Part shown: positions 34,112 through 42,376 of the stretch, in pieces | Numbering within the stretch: position 1 is the first letter of the stretch | How the letters are laid out: each line of letters opens with the position of its first letter | Origin: JAFEBO01 sp044221315 | Lineage (GTDB): Bacteria > Planctomycetota > Phycisphaerae > Phycisphaerales > UBA1924 | DNA: 64,000 bases | Direction of reading: 5' to 3' | NCBI GenBank assembly: GCA_044221315.1 | Contig: JBGAPK010000004.1 | Location: 1 to 64,000 of the forward strand | Notes under the pieces: generated by a model | What the model saw: the letters and a program-made list of their open reading frames with translations, nothing else | Databases searched by the model: none | Told to the model about the DNA's origin: nothing | Position numbers and translations under genes: made by a program

Positions 34112-35308
34112 GTGTCCGAAACATCGCCCGATTCCACGCTGGATTCGATCGCCGCGGCGAGGTGGGACGTGATCATCGTCGGTGCCGGGCCCGCGGGCTC
34201 GGCCGCGGCGTGCTCGAGCGCCGCGAGGGGGTTGCGGACGCTCATCGTGGACAAGGCGGTCTTCCCGCGTCACAAAGTTTGCGGCGGCTGCGTCTCACCG
34301 TCGGGCCTTCGGGCTCTCGACGCGCTCGGCGTCGGTCCCGCCGTCCGCCAAAGAGGCGTGCCGATCGACCGGTTCGCGCTGCACGCCCGCGGGTGGCGGT
34401 GCGCCGTACCTCTCGACGGCCGCGGCATCGCGATCGGCCGTGAAGTTCTCGATGAGATTCTGCTCACCCGTGCGCAGGAGGTCGGCGCGGTTCAGGCGCA
34501 GGAATGCTCGGCCGGCCTGATGCACTCCGGGCCCGAGGGCGTTGAAGTGATGCTTTCCAGGAAAGGAGAGCGTGCTGTCGCGCGTGCCGCGATCGTTGTG
34601 GCCTCCGACGGGCTTGCGGGGTCGTTTCTGCCGAAGGGACAGGGTTGGGAGCCGCGCATCGCGCGGCGATCACGGTTTGGCGTCGGCGCCCGGATCGCTC
34701 CAGAGGATGCGGGGGAATTGGACAGTCTGCTCGTCGCGGGCCAGATCACGATGCTCTGCGGGAATGACGGGTATCTGGGGCTGATGAAGCTCGCCGATGG
34801 CTCGATCGATGCCGCCGCCGCGCTCGATCCGGAAACGACGAAAAGGCGCGGCGGCCCCGGACCGGCGCTGGCGTCGATCGTCGCCGAATCTGGCCGGTTG
34901 GCCCGGGCGGAGCCGCTTTGCGCCCAGTGGCGAGGCACGCCATTGCTCACGCGAAGTCGGCGGGTGGAAGCGCCCGGCGTGTTTGTGGCTGGCGACGCCG
35001 CGGGCTACGTGGAGCCGTTCACCGGAGAGGGCATTTCCTGGGCTCTGCGCGCGGGCGATGCCTTGGGTGAGCATGTCGAGGCCGCCGCTGCGCATCGATA
35101 TCGCGCCGGCTCGTGGTCCGGGGCTTTGCGCGGGCTCACGTCGGGGCGGCGGGCTTCGTGCCGCCTTCTCACGCTCGCGATTCGCTCGCCGCGCCTGGTT
35201 TCCGGAGCGGCGGCGCTCATGGAAATCGCGCCTCAATTCGCGGCGCTCGCCCGACGGTCATTCGCTGGCCCGTGGAACTCCGGGAAAGGGCTCGCCCGGC
35301 ACGCATGA
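34112..35308 (+). CDS. FAD-dependent oxidoreductase of the type III PKS cassette
   Basis: A 398-residue group A flavin monooxygenase/geranylgeranyl reductase-like enzyme. DVIIVGAGPAGSAAA is the Rossmann dinucleotide motif, ARGLRTLIVDKAVFPRHKVCG is the second FAD strand with the Cys-Gly-Gly turn typical of the geranylgeranyl reductase branch, and GVFVAGDAAGYVEPFTGEG is the flavin-ribityl motif. It probably oxidises or hydroxylates the polyketide ring. The start is GTG 34112, 2 bases after the methyltransferase stop, with GGAGGAAG 12 bases upstream. Its stop overlaps the synthase ATG. Confidence 0.87.
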   Translation: MSETSPDSTLDSIAAARWDVIIVGAGPAGSAAACSSAARGLRTLIVDKAVFPRHKVCGGCVSPSGLRALDALGVGPAVRQRGVPIDRFALHARGWRCAVPLDGRGIAIGREVLDEILLTRAQEVGAVQAQECSAGLMHSGPEGVEVMLSRKGERAVARAAIVVASDGLAGSFLPKGQGWEPRIARRSRFGVGARIAPEDAGELDSLLVAGQITMLCGNDGYLGLMKLADGSIDAAAALDPETTKRRGGPGPALASIVAESGRLARAEPLCAQWRGTPLLTRSRRVEAPGVFVAGDAAGYVEPFTGEGISWALRAGDALGEHVEAAAAHRYRAGSWSGALRGLTSGRRASCRLLTLAIRSPRLVSGAAALMEIAPQFAALARRSFAGPWNSGKGLARHA

Positions 35309-36411
35309 ACGTGAGCAACGCCTCCATCCTCGGCCTGGGCACGGCAACGCCCGACGTCTCCTACGCGCAGGAGTTTGCGCTCGATCTCGCCCTCAAACTC
35401 TCGCCTCCGGAAACGGACGATCAGCGTCGGCAGGTCGAACTGATCTACCGGCGCAGCGGCGTTGCCTCTCGCGGCGCAACGGCGACGGTTCCGGCGGGGG
35501 CCACGCCGTTTTCCGGTGAGGCCAACGGTCACTTTCTTCCGGCGACCTCCTGCCGTCCCCTGGGGCCGCGAACCTCCGATCGCATGTCCATCTACGTGCA
35601 GCGGGCCGCGCCGCTGGCTCTCGCTGCCTCCGGTGCCGCACTCTCCGATGCGGGCATTGCCGCGGCGGAGATCACGCATCTTGTAACCGCGTCCTGCACC
35701 GGCTTCTCCGCGCCGGGCTGGGATCTTGACCTCGTCGAGCGCCTCGGCCTTCCCCGGACGGTGCTCCGCACCAACGTCGGGTTCATGGGATGCCACGCCG
35801 CGATCAACACTCTGCGGGTGGCCGACGCCTTCTGCCGCGCCGATCCCTCCGCACGCGTGCTCGTCTGCTGCACCGAGATCTGCTCCATCCACTTCAAGTA
35901 CGGGGCAAGCCCGGATCAGGTTGTGGCCAACGCGCTCTTTGCCGATGGCTCCGCCGCTGCGGTCGTCGGACCGGCCCGCACCGGCGGGGCCCGCATCATT
36001 TCTTCCGCCTCGCGCCTGATCGAAGACTCACGCGATCAGATGGGCTGGTCCGTCGGCGACCACGGCTTCGAGATGCACCTCGGGATCGAACTTCCTGGAA
36101 CCATCCGGCGCCACGCCGGCGACTGGATGGACGCCTGGCTCCAGGCCCAGGGGCTGAGCACCCGGGAGATCCGTTCTTGGGCCGTTCACCCGGGCGGACC
36201 CAAGATTCTCGGCGCCGTGGAAGAGGCCCTGCACCTCGAGCGGGGAGCGCTGGAAGTCTCGCGAAATGTTCTTTCACGCCGCGGCAACATGTCGAGCCCC
36301 ACGGTCCTGTTCATTCTCAACGAACTGCGGACGGCCGGTCCGCTGGCGCTCCCGTGCGTGCTGCTTAGCTTCGGGCCCGGCGTGGCCGCCGAAGCCATCC
36401 TGCTCTCGTAG
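35305..36411 (+). CDS. Type III polyketide synthase
   Basis: A 368-residue chalcone-synthase-like enzyme that extends an acyl-CoA starter with malonyl-CoA and cyclises the product to a pyrone or resorcinol. The Cys-His-Asn triad is present: Cys in TASCTGFSAPG, His in AVHPGGPKIL, Asn in RGNMSSPTVLF. Other conserved parts are VGFMGCHAAINTLRVADAF and LPFGPG-like LLSFGPGVAAE near the C-terminus. ATG 35305 overlaps the previous TGA by 4 bases (ATGA), so it is coupled. It is probably cytosolic. A membrane-lipid-like alkyl-resorcinol or alkyl-pyrone is the usual product of such cassettes. The starter here cannot be told. Confidence 0.92.
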   Translation: MNVSNASILGLGTATPDVSYAQEFALDLALKLSPPETDDQRRQVELIYRRSGVASRGATATVPAGATPFSGEANGHFLPATSCRPLGPRTSDRMSIYVQRAAPLALAASGAALSDAGIAAAEITHLVTASCTGFSAPGWDLDLVERLGLPRTVLRTNVGFMGCHAAINTLRVADAFCRADPSARVLVCCTEICSIHFKYGASPDQVVANALFADGSAAAVVGPARTGGARIISSASRLIEDSRDQMGWSVGDHGFEMHLGIELPGTIRRHAGDWMDAWLQAQGLSTREIRSWAVHPGGPKILGAVEEALHLERGALEVSRNVLSRRGNMSSPTVLFILNELRTAGPLALPCVLLSFGPGVAAEAILLS

Positions 36412-36412
36412 G

Positions 36413-36444
36413 AAAAAAAACTCCGCCCGGAAGGCCGGGCGGAG
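36413..36444 (-). terminator. Terminator of the dockerin gene at 36471
   Basis: CTCCGCCCGG-AAGG-... forms a perfect 10-bp stem, with CCGGGCGGAG as the right arm. The A8 run at 36413-36420 becomes a T8 tail on the minus strand. It lies between two converging genes and works for the minus-strand one. Confidence 0.88.
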
Positions 36445-36470
36445 CGGTGTCGCACGCCGAAGAAATAGCA

Positions 36471-37343
36471 CTAAGTGGGATCGCAGAGCAACTGGTCGTA
36501 CGCGGCCGCAAAGATCGAGAAGTCAGAATCGTCGGTGAGTCCATCGCCGTTGAGATCGGCTCGGAAGTCGATCAGATTGTCATACGGGCCAATGAACAGC
36601 GTGAAGTCGGTATCGTCCACGACGTTATCGCCGTTGTAGTCCGCCGGGCAGCTCGGGTCCTGCACGACGCTCAGGTCATCGATGTAGATGGCGTTGGTGC
36701 CGGCGCCGCCGCCGGATTCACCTCCCCAACGGCCGGGGGTCACCTTCACGCGGGACGGATACGGCGGCACGCCGTAGGGGGGCGGGCCGTTGTTGACGAA
36801 GCAGCCGCCCTCGCAGTTCTCGGTGGCGTTGATCCAAACCTTCTGCTTGATGTCGGCCTTGTTCCAGACGACCTCGTACTTCACCCAGCTGCCGCCGGTG
36901 TCGCCCTGGATATCCCAGAGACCGTCCTGCGTGCCGTAGTTCTGGTTGAAGAGCTTCACGTCGAGCCGGATGCCGCCACCGCCGCCGACGACAGCATGGT
37001 CCGCGGGGATCAGGTACCACATGCTCACACGGACGTTTCCACCGTACCAATTGATGGTGGGGTCGTAGTACGGACGCGTGGGCAGGTAAATGTTGACGGT
37101 GTCGGTCGTGATGCCGATGAAAGCGTTCAGCGCCGGGGGCCCAAGGAAAACGGAGCGATCGCCCGTCCGGGCGAATTCGGTGCTCACGTCCGATCCGGGC
37201 AGAACGTTGTACCCGAGCAACCCTCCGAAAACCGGATCGTCGTTCTCGAACGAGCCATTCGTGATCGGCAAGGGCGTCTGCGCCATTGCCTGCCCGCACA
37301 GAATCGCGAGCGCTCCTAGACCAAGCAGGTGTCCGATCTTCAT
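36471..37343 (-). CDS. Secreted protein with C-terminal dockerin-like domain
   Basis: A 290-residue exported protein. A signal peptide (MKIGHLLGLGALAILCGQ, cleaved after AMA) leads to a domain of about 190 residues that resembles a carbohydrate-binding beta-sandwich: SFENDDPVFGG near the start, SMWYLIP, LDVKLFNQNYG and YIDDLSVVQD at the end. A dockerin-like EF-hand pair follows, ADYNGDNVVDDTDFTLF and DLNGDGLTDDSDFSIF, ending YDQLLCDPT. ATG 37343 has AAGGAG 8 bases upstream. A LacI-type palindrome sits at 37427, so it likely belongs to the sugar regulon. The binding target is unknown. Confidence 0.75.
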   Translation of the reverse strand: MKIGHLLGLGALAILCGQAMAQTPLPITNGSFENDDPVFGGLLGYNVLPGSDVSTEFARTGDRSVFLGPPALNAFIGITTDTVNIYLPTRPYYDPTINWYGGNVRVSMWYLIPADHAVVGGGGGIRLDVKLFNQNYGTQDGLWDIQGDTGGSWVKYEVVWNKADIKQKVWINATENCEGGCFVNNGPPPYGVPPYPSRVKVTPGRWGGESGGGAGTNAIYIDDLSVVQDPSCPADYNGDNVVDDTDFTLFIGPYDNLIDFRADLNGDGLTDDSDFSIFAAAYDQLLCDPT

Positions 37344-37426
37344 GCACCACTCCTTCACTGCCGGGGCGTGCGGCGGCACGTTCCGGGCTCGTCCAATCGG
37401 GTTCACGGCAGCATCGGCCGCCGGCG

Positions 37427-37442
37427 ATGTAACCGTTTACAT
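37427..37442. promoter_or_regulatory. LacI-type operator palindrome 1
   Basis: ATGTAACCGTTTACAT, arms ATGTAA and TTACAT around CCGT, lies 84 bases upstream of the dockerin gene start. It belongs to a set of similar sites at 46020, 47160, 48904, 48958 and 53937. Confidence 0.6.
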
Positions 37443-37579
37443 TGTGCCTCCTCACCGGCAAAATGCAAGCGAACCGAAGTCAAAGGTTGCACAACTCTTC
37501 ACTTGCCGCAACCGTCCGGTTCCCTTCCCCAGACATTCTGCCCTGAATGGGGTTTTCCGGACCTCCGAACGGCCCCGGC

Positions 37580-38467
37580 TCACCCCTTGATACCGGTTGT
37601 TGCCACGCTCTTCACCAGTGCCCCCTGCGTCAGGATGAACAACACCAGAACGGGGGCGATCACCAGGGTGCTCGCGGCCATCAGGTAATTCCAAGGCGTC
37701 TGTCCGGCCTTGCTCTGGTAGAGCTGGAGGCCCAGAGCGAGTGTGAACTGGTCCTGATTGCGCAGGAAGATGAGGGGCGCAAGGAAGTCGTTCCAAACGA
37801 AGACGAAGTGGAACAGCGCGACCACGGCGAGGGCCGGCTTGCTCAAGGGCACGATGATGCGCCAAAAAATGCCCCAGTTGCCGCAGCCGTCGATCCGGGC
37901 AGCCTCGTCGAGGTCCTTGGGGATGCCCATGAAGAACTGACGCAGCATGAAGACATTGAACGCGCCGGCGAAGAAGGCGGGCACCCAGAGGGGCTTGAGG
38001 CTCCCGATCCACCCAAGCCAGGAGAAGAGCAGGAACATCGGACCCATCACGACCGGGAACGGGATCATCATGGTCGCGAGCACGAGGGCGAAGAGGGCCT
38101 TCTTGCCCCTCCACTCCAAGCGGGCGAATCCGTAGGCGACGATGGCGCTCGAGAGCGTCATGCCCACCACGCTCAGGCCGGCGATGATGAGCGTGTTGCG
38201 GAGGTAGAGCGGGAAGCGGACAACCGGGTCGTTCCAGACGGCGCTGTAGTTGTCCTTGGCGTTCTGGATGATCTTCGTCGGGTCATCGGGCAGGAGGGCG
38301 AACGTGCCGCGCGAGGCCTCCTGCTGGGTTTTGAGGCTGGTGGCGAGCATCCAGACCAGCGGCATGAGGAACGTGAACGCAATCAGCACCAGCACGGTGT
38401 AGACGAGGATGCGCATCGGGATATTCCGCCCGACGCCGATCACCGTGCTGTTTGACTGCTTTGCCAT
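37580..38467 (-). CDS. Sugar ABC transporter permease (MalG/LacG type)
   Basis: A 295-residue inner-membrane permease with about six helices. It begins with a helix at residues 18-40 and carries the cytoplasmic EAA loop, EAARIDGCGNWGIFWRIIVPL-like, where the ATPase docks. The C-terminal part (GLQLYQSKAGQTPWNYLMA) is typical of the carbohydrate CUT1 family. It works with the MalF-type permease directly upstream and the solute-binding protein. ATG 38467 is chosen over the upstream open frame, which is antisense-like and overlaps the neighbour. Confidence 0.92.
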   Translation of the reverse strand: MAKQSNSTVIGVGRNIPMRILVYTVLVLIAFTFLMPLVWMLATSLKTQQEASRGTFALLPDDPTKIIQNAKDNYSAVWNDPVVRFPLYLRNTLIIAGLSVVGMTLSSAIVAYGFARLEWRGKKALFALVLATMMIPFPVVMGPMFLLFSWLGWIGSLKPLWVPAFFAGAFNVFMLRQFFMGIPKDLDEAARIDGCGNWGIFWRIIVPLSKPALAVVALFHFVFVWNDFLAPLIFLRNQDQFTLALGLQLYQSKAGQTPWNYLMAASTLVIAPVLVLFILTQGALVKSVATTGIKG

Positions 38468-38487
38468 GTGATCAACGAATCCGAAAC

Positions 38488-39393
38488 TTAACTCCGGTAG
38501 TGAACCAGTCTTTTGCTCGCCACAAAGAGCACCGCCGTCAGCCCGAGCGTGATCATCAACTGCACCCACGCCTGGGCGCTCGCGTAGCCCATCTGCCCGT
38601 ACCGGAACCCGTTGTCGTACATATACATCGTGTAGAAGTACATCGCCCGCGGGTCGCCCCCCGGCGTCGCGGCCTGGAGTATGTAGGGGATCGCGAAAAT
38701 CTGCAAGGCCCCGATCATCAGCGTGATGACGTTGAACAGGATGACAGGGGAAATCAGGGGCAGCACCACGCTCATGTACCGGCGGATCGGTCCCATCCCG
38801 TCGAGTGCCGCGGCCTCGAGCATTTCGTCGGGCACTTCCTTGAGTGCCGCGAGGTAGACGATCACCATCTGCCCGATGCTCCAGAGGCTGATCATGACGA
38901 TCGAGGGCATCGCCCACTTGCTGTCCGAGAGCCAGTTGGGCCCGTGCACACCGGCCCAGCCGAAGAGGCGCACCAGCGTCTGGTTGATCAGCCCGTACTC
39001 GCCGTTGAGCATCCAGAGCCAGATCATCGCGCTGCCGGCCATCGGGACGAGCGTCGGAATGAAGACCGCGGCCTGAAAGAATCCGCCGGCTTTTACGCGT
39101 TCGTTGAGCAGGCCCGCGATCGCCAGCGCCAGCACTGTCGCGAGCGGAATGAAGATCAGCGCATACTGCGCCGTCTTCCAAAGCACCCCGAAAAAGATGT
39201 CGTCGCTCAAGAGACGGCGGTAGTTCTCCAGCCCCACCCAGATCGGCGGCTCAAGCAGCGGGTAATCGGTGCAGGAGTAATAGAAACTCGCGATCATCGG
39301 CCCGAGCAGAAAGGCCACAAAGCCGATCACCCACGGGCTGACCCAGAGCCACCCGACCGCATCTCGTCTGAGTTGTGCGGCTTGGGCGCTCAC
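38488..39393 (-). CDS. Sugar ABC transporter permease (MalF/LacF type)
   Basis: A 301-residue permease with about six helices. The EAA loop reads EAAALDGMGPIRRYMSVVLP. The opening VSPWVIGFVAFLLGPMIASF and the GLENYRRLL segment are typical of CUT1 sugar importers. The start is GTG 39393. Its gene lies between the solute-binding protein and the MalG-type gene. No ATPase gene is in the cluster, so the system likely borrows a shared MsmK/UgpC-type ATPase encoded elsewhere. Confidence 0.92.
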   Translation of the reverse strand: MSAQAAQLRRDAVGWLWVSPWVIGFVAFLLGPMIASFYYSCTDYPLLEPPIWVGLENYRRLLSDDIFFGVLWKTAQYALIFIPLATVLALAIAGLLNERVKAGGFFQAAVFIPTLVPMAGSAMIWLWMLNGEYGLINQTLVRLFGWAGVHGPNWLSDSKWAMPSIVMISLWSIGQMVIVYLAALKEVPDEMLEAAALDGMGPIRRYMSVVLPLISPVILFNVITLMIGALQIFAIPYILQAATPGGDPRAMYFYTMYMYDNGFRYGQMGYASAQAWVQLMITLGLTAVLFVASKRLVHYRS

Positions 39394-39435
39394 GAGCGGC
39401 CCCCGGGGGACACCACGCGATTGGGCGATTTGGAC

Positions 39436-39619
39436 TTTACCACGAAGAACGCGAAGGGCACGAAGATCAAACAGAAGCGGGAAGGGGAAGAGATAAATAC
39501 ACTGCGTTCAAGCCGATCGGCGCGATTGCCGCGTTCCGAAGCGCGTTTCTCTTCCCATTCGATCTCCATCTCGCTCTTCTCTCTTTGAACTTCGTGCACT
39601 TCGTGTTCTTCGTGGTGAA
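39436..39619. repeat. 184-base inverted-repeat element with 35-base ends
   Basis: The left arm 39436-39470 and the right arm 39585-39619 are inverted copies differing at 4 of 35 positions. Each arm is built from a CACGAAG-like heptamer repeated at 8-10 base spacing. The gap 39394-39633 between the permease and the solute-binding gene is otherwise empty. The structure resembles a MITE-like or REP-like intergenic repeat. It carries no transposase. Confidence 0.75.
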
Positions 39620-39633
39620 CCTCTGGGCCAGAA

Positions 39634-41049
39634 TCACTTCCGTCCGTACCCGCGCTTCTTCCTCTGCTCTTCCACTCTATCAAGATACCCCTGCGCCCGC
39701 CGGTCGATCATCGCGAGTTCCTCCTTCGCCGGGCGCTCCAGCGACCACATCCGCTGCAGGCTCGCGTCGTACTCGTCCTTGATCTGCGGCCAGGCCCGCG
39801 TGCGGGGGACCAGGTACGTCCGCTCGCTCTTGGCGATGTCATCGAACACCCTCACGCCCTTGTTGGGATGATTCTCGAGGAACTCCTTGCTGCTGGCGGC
39901 CAGGGGCGAACTCTTGTAGTGGGCCATTGCCAGCGCCTCGACATTCTCCTGCCGCTGGGTGAACGCGATGAACTCCATGCACGCCTCGGGGTGCTTGACG
40001 CCCTTCGGCACGACCATGATGTCGCAGTCGATGAGGCCGATCGGGTTCTTCTCGTCGTAGATCGCCGCCGTGACCGGGAAGGGCACCACGCCGTAATCGA
40101 GCGAGGGCTTTCCGTCGGCGTCCTTGGGGCCATGGGCGTTGATGACGTTGGCGAGCCACGGGCCCTGCACGACCATCGCCAGTTTGCCGGTGAGAAACGC
40201 GTTTAGCGCCGAGTCGTAGTTGCCGAAGCCGGCCTTGAACGTCTTGGTGGCGTCCACGCCGAGATCGCGCGAAGTTTGCTGCACCCATTCGAACGCCGCG
40301 ACGTTTTCCGGGAGTGTCGCGAGCGATTTGTCGGTCTTGGGGTCGTAGAGGCGTCCGCCGAACTGGTAGGCCCAGATCCAGCTCCACCAGCCGGGTTCCA
40401 GGTGGAGGAAGCCGCAGCGCTCAAGGGCGCCGTCGGGCTTGTTGCCGGCGCGCTTGGTCAACTTCCGGTTGATCTCGATCAGTTCCTCGATCGTCTTTGG
40501 CGGCTTGTTCGGGTCGAGGCCCGCCTCGCGAAAGAGGGCCTTGTTGTAGTAGAGTCCGAGCACGCCTCCGGTGTTGATCACGGCCCACTGGCGGTTCTTG
40601 CCCGTCTTGTCCGGGTGCATCAGGACGGGTCGGAAGCCCAGCGCATATCGCTCGGCGCGGACCTCGCCCTTGGTATCGAGTTCATCCAGGGGCAGGATCG
40701 CCCCGGTCTCCGCGTATTGCGGGACGTTGTAATTCCACAGACCCACGATGTCGGGCGGATCTCCCGCGGCAATGCTGATCAGTGCCTTCTGATCGATCCC
40801 CGCCGTCGTCAGGTATCGCACGAAGATGCGATCCTGGCTGGCGTTGAAGGCATCCACGATCTTCTGCATCGCCTTGGCCTCGTGGCCGGTCCACTTCTCC
40901 CAGTAGTCGAGGACGATCCGTCCGTCGGTGGATTGCTTGGCGCCGCGCGGGCCGAAGATGGCAAAGCCCAAGCCCCCCGCGACCATCGCGCCGAGCGCGG
41001 CACGTCTCGTGAACACGCCGAGGCCGGATTGGGGATGGTCGTCGGACAT
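39634..41049 (-). CDS. Sugar ABC transporter solute-binding protein (family 1)
   Basis: A 471-residue extracellular solute-binding protein. The N-terminus is a twin-arginine type leader, FTRRAALGAMVAGGLGFAIF, rather than a lipobox. The mature part has the CUT1 pattern: LDYWEKWTGHE, DPPDIVGLWNYN, NTGGVLGLYYNKALFREAG and KLAMVVQGPWLAN. It would capture an oligosaccharide in the periplasm and hand it to the two permeases encoded downstream. Tat export of a sugar-binding protein is less common than Sec export. The start is ATG 41049. It follows the pseudopilin genes by 64 bases. Confidence 0.9.
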   Translation of the reverse strand: MSDDHPQSGLGVFTRRAALGAMVAGGLGFAIFGPRGAKQSTDGRIVLDYWEKWTGHEAKAMQKIVDAFNASQDRIFVRYLTTAGIDQKALISIAAGDPPDIVGLWNYNVPQYAETGAILPLDELDTKGEVRAERYALGFRPVLMHPDKTGKNRQWAVINTGGVLGLYYNKALFREAGLDPNKPPKTIEELIEINRKLTKRAGNKPDGALERCGFLHLEPGWWSWIWAYQFGGRLYDPKTDKSLATLPENVAAFEWVQQTSRDLGVDATKTFKAGFGNYDSALNAFLTGKLAMVVQGPWLANVINAHGPKDADGKPSLDYGVVPFPVTAAIYDEKNPIGLIDCDIMVVPKGVKHPEACMEFIAFTQRQENVEALAMAHYKSSPLAASSKEFLENHPNKGVRVFDDIAKSERTYLVPRTRAWPQIKDEYDASLQRMWSLERPAKEELAMIDRRAQGYLDRVEEQRKKRGYGRK

Positions 41050-41113
41050 CGCGGAATGAGGCTAACAGTTCACGACGGTTGAAGACGATCTGGGGCAACG
41101 CCGCACATCCGGG

Positions 41114-41944
41114 CTACTTCTTCGTCTTTGGGTAATCGTGCCCCCAACTGATGAAGTACCGCGCGCCCTGGTTCGACCCGTACTTGTCGGGCTGTCCCCA
41201 GTAGACCGAGCGCGGAATGTTCTTCACGCTGTTGTCGCCCAGAAGAAAGTTGTTGCCGCCGTCCATGGCGCTCTCGTACTTGGAGTCGTTCGGTGAGAGC
41301 AGCGATCGGCCGTGGCGGGGGCGTTCGTCGTAGCAGTCGGTGGCCCACGTCATGACGTCGGGGTGAGGGATCTCGCTCATACGCCGGCCGGCGACGCCGG
41401 AGCCTCCCGGCACCGGAGCGCCCAGGTAATTAACCTCAACCGCGGAGTCGTTGAACCAGTAGTATGTCCAGTTCTTGGTCTCAGGATGCAGGTTGCTGAA
41501 CGTCGGAGCCGGCCAGACGAAGTACCGGAAGTACTGCTGGAGGCCGAGGGCGATCCTGAAATCGCGAACATCCGAGTCGGTGTTCTTCGCGCTCGGGCAC
41601 GTGAACGGGGTATTCCCGGCCTGGTTGAGATAGGGCTGGAGCGCAAACACTGTATTGATCTGAAAAAGATCGCGAGGGTCGGACGGAAATGTCGGGTCCG
41701 GCGACGTTCGCAGGTCAAACCAGCGGGGCACCTTCTGCTCGTCGAGGTACCCTTGGGTCGCGATCCCCAACTGCCGAAGATTGCTCTGGCAGATGACGTC
41801 GCGGGCATTTCTCCGGACCTTGCCCAGGGCCGGGAGCAGGATGCTGATCAGCAGCGCGATGATCGCGATGACGATGAGGAGCTCGATGAGCGTGAAGGCG
41901 CCGGGCGAACGCTGAGCAGATTCTCTCGGCCGAGTCGGCAGCAA
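41114..41944 (-). CDS. Pseudopilin-like protein with N-terminal methylation domain
   Basis: A protein of about 276 residues. The prepilin signature GAFTLIELLIVIAIIALLI lies near the N-terminus: Gly before cleavage, Phe at +1, Glu at +5. A globular, low-hydrophobicity domain ends with FLLGDNSVKNIP and HDYPKTKK. This DUF1559-like or H-x9-DG-like architecture is abundant in planctomycetes and is not an ordinary type IV pilin. The likely start is TTG 41944, two bases after the upstream stop, with an AG-rich site. The frame is open to 42016. It is cotranscribed with a second pseudopilin, a small membrane protein and the sugar importer. Confidence 0.75.
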   Translation of the reverse strand: MLPTRPRESAQRSPGAFTLIELLIVIAIIALLISILLPALGKVRRNARDVICQSNLRQLGIATQGYLDEQKVPRWFDLRTSPDPTFPSDPRDLFQINTVFALQPYLNQAGNTPFTCPSAKNTDSDVRDFRIALGLQQYFRYFVWPAPTFSNLHPETKNWTYYWFNDSAVEVNYLGAPVPGGSGVAGRRMSEIPHPDVMTWATDCYDERPRHGRSLLSPNDSKYESAMDGGNNFLLGDNSVKNIPRSVYWGQPDKYGSNQGARYFISWGHDYPKTKK

Positions 41945-41946
41945 TC

Positions 41947-42354
41947 TTATTTCTTCCCAGGGGCCGGTTGGGGCGATTGGGGGGCGCCACCAAAGGGTGA
42001 GTTTTGGCGAGCCCACTGCTTTTCCTGATTTATGCGCGACACGGTTTCATTCCACTCGCGGGTCGCGACTAGAACACCGCTCGACTGTCCGGTCTTGGGG
42101 TTCAAAATACCCGTGGTTGCATTCAAATCGCCGGGAACTTCCCGCAAGCGCTTTTCAAATTCGCCGCGTGTCAGCGTGAGCTCGTCGTTGGTGTCGGTAA
42201 ACCGAACGGTTACAGTCTCAGAAAGTTTGGCTAGATCATAAGGATTCGGAGAAAACCAACTCCGGAACAGCAAATAAAAAGCCAAGACGAGGCACACACC
42301 CGCGATGGACCATCCGGCAACGGGGCTTTGGAGGAGTTCTCGGATCTTGCTCAA
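41947..42354 (-). CDS. Small single-pass membrane protein
   Basis: A 135-residue protein of unknown function. One transmembrane helix, about residues 13-31 (GWSIAGVCLVLAFYLLF), is followed by a soluble domain of some 95 residues and a Pro/Gln/Ala-rich tail. It lies between two pseudopilin genes with gaps of 2 and 22 bases, so it probably belongs to the same assembly. I recognise no domain. Confidence 0.65.
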   Translation of the reverse strand: MSKIRELLQSPVAGWSIAGVCLVLAFYLLFRSWFSPNPYDLAKLSETVTVRFTDTNDELTLTRGEFEKRLREVPGDLNATTGILNPKTGQSSGVLVATREWNETVSRINQEKQWARQNSPFGGAPQSPQPAPGKK

Positions 42355-42376
42355 GTGGGCTACTCCGGCATCTTAA

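Noticed and set aside
39436..39619. Insertion sequence
   Set aside because: Ends are inverted, but there is no open frame between them and no target duplication that I can see.
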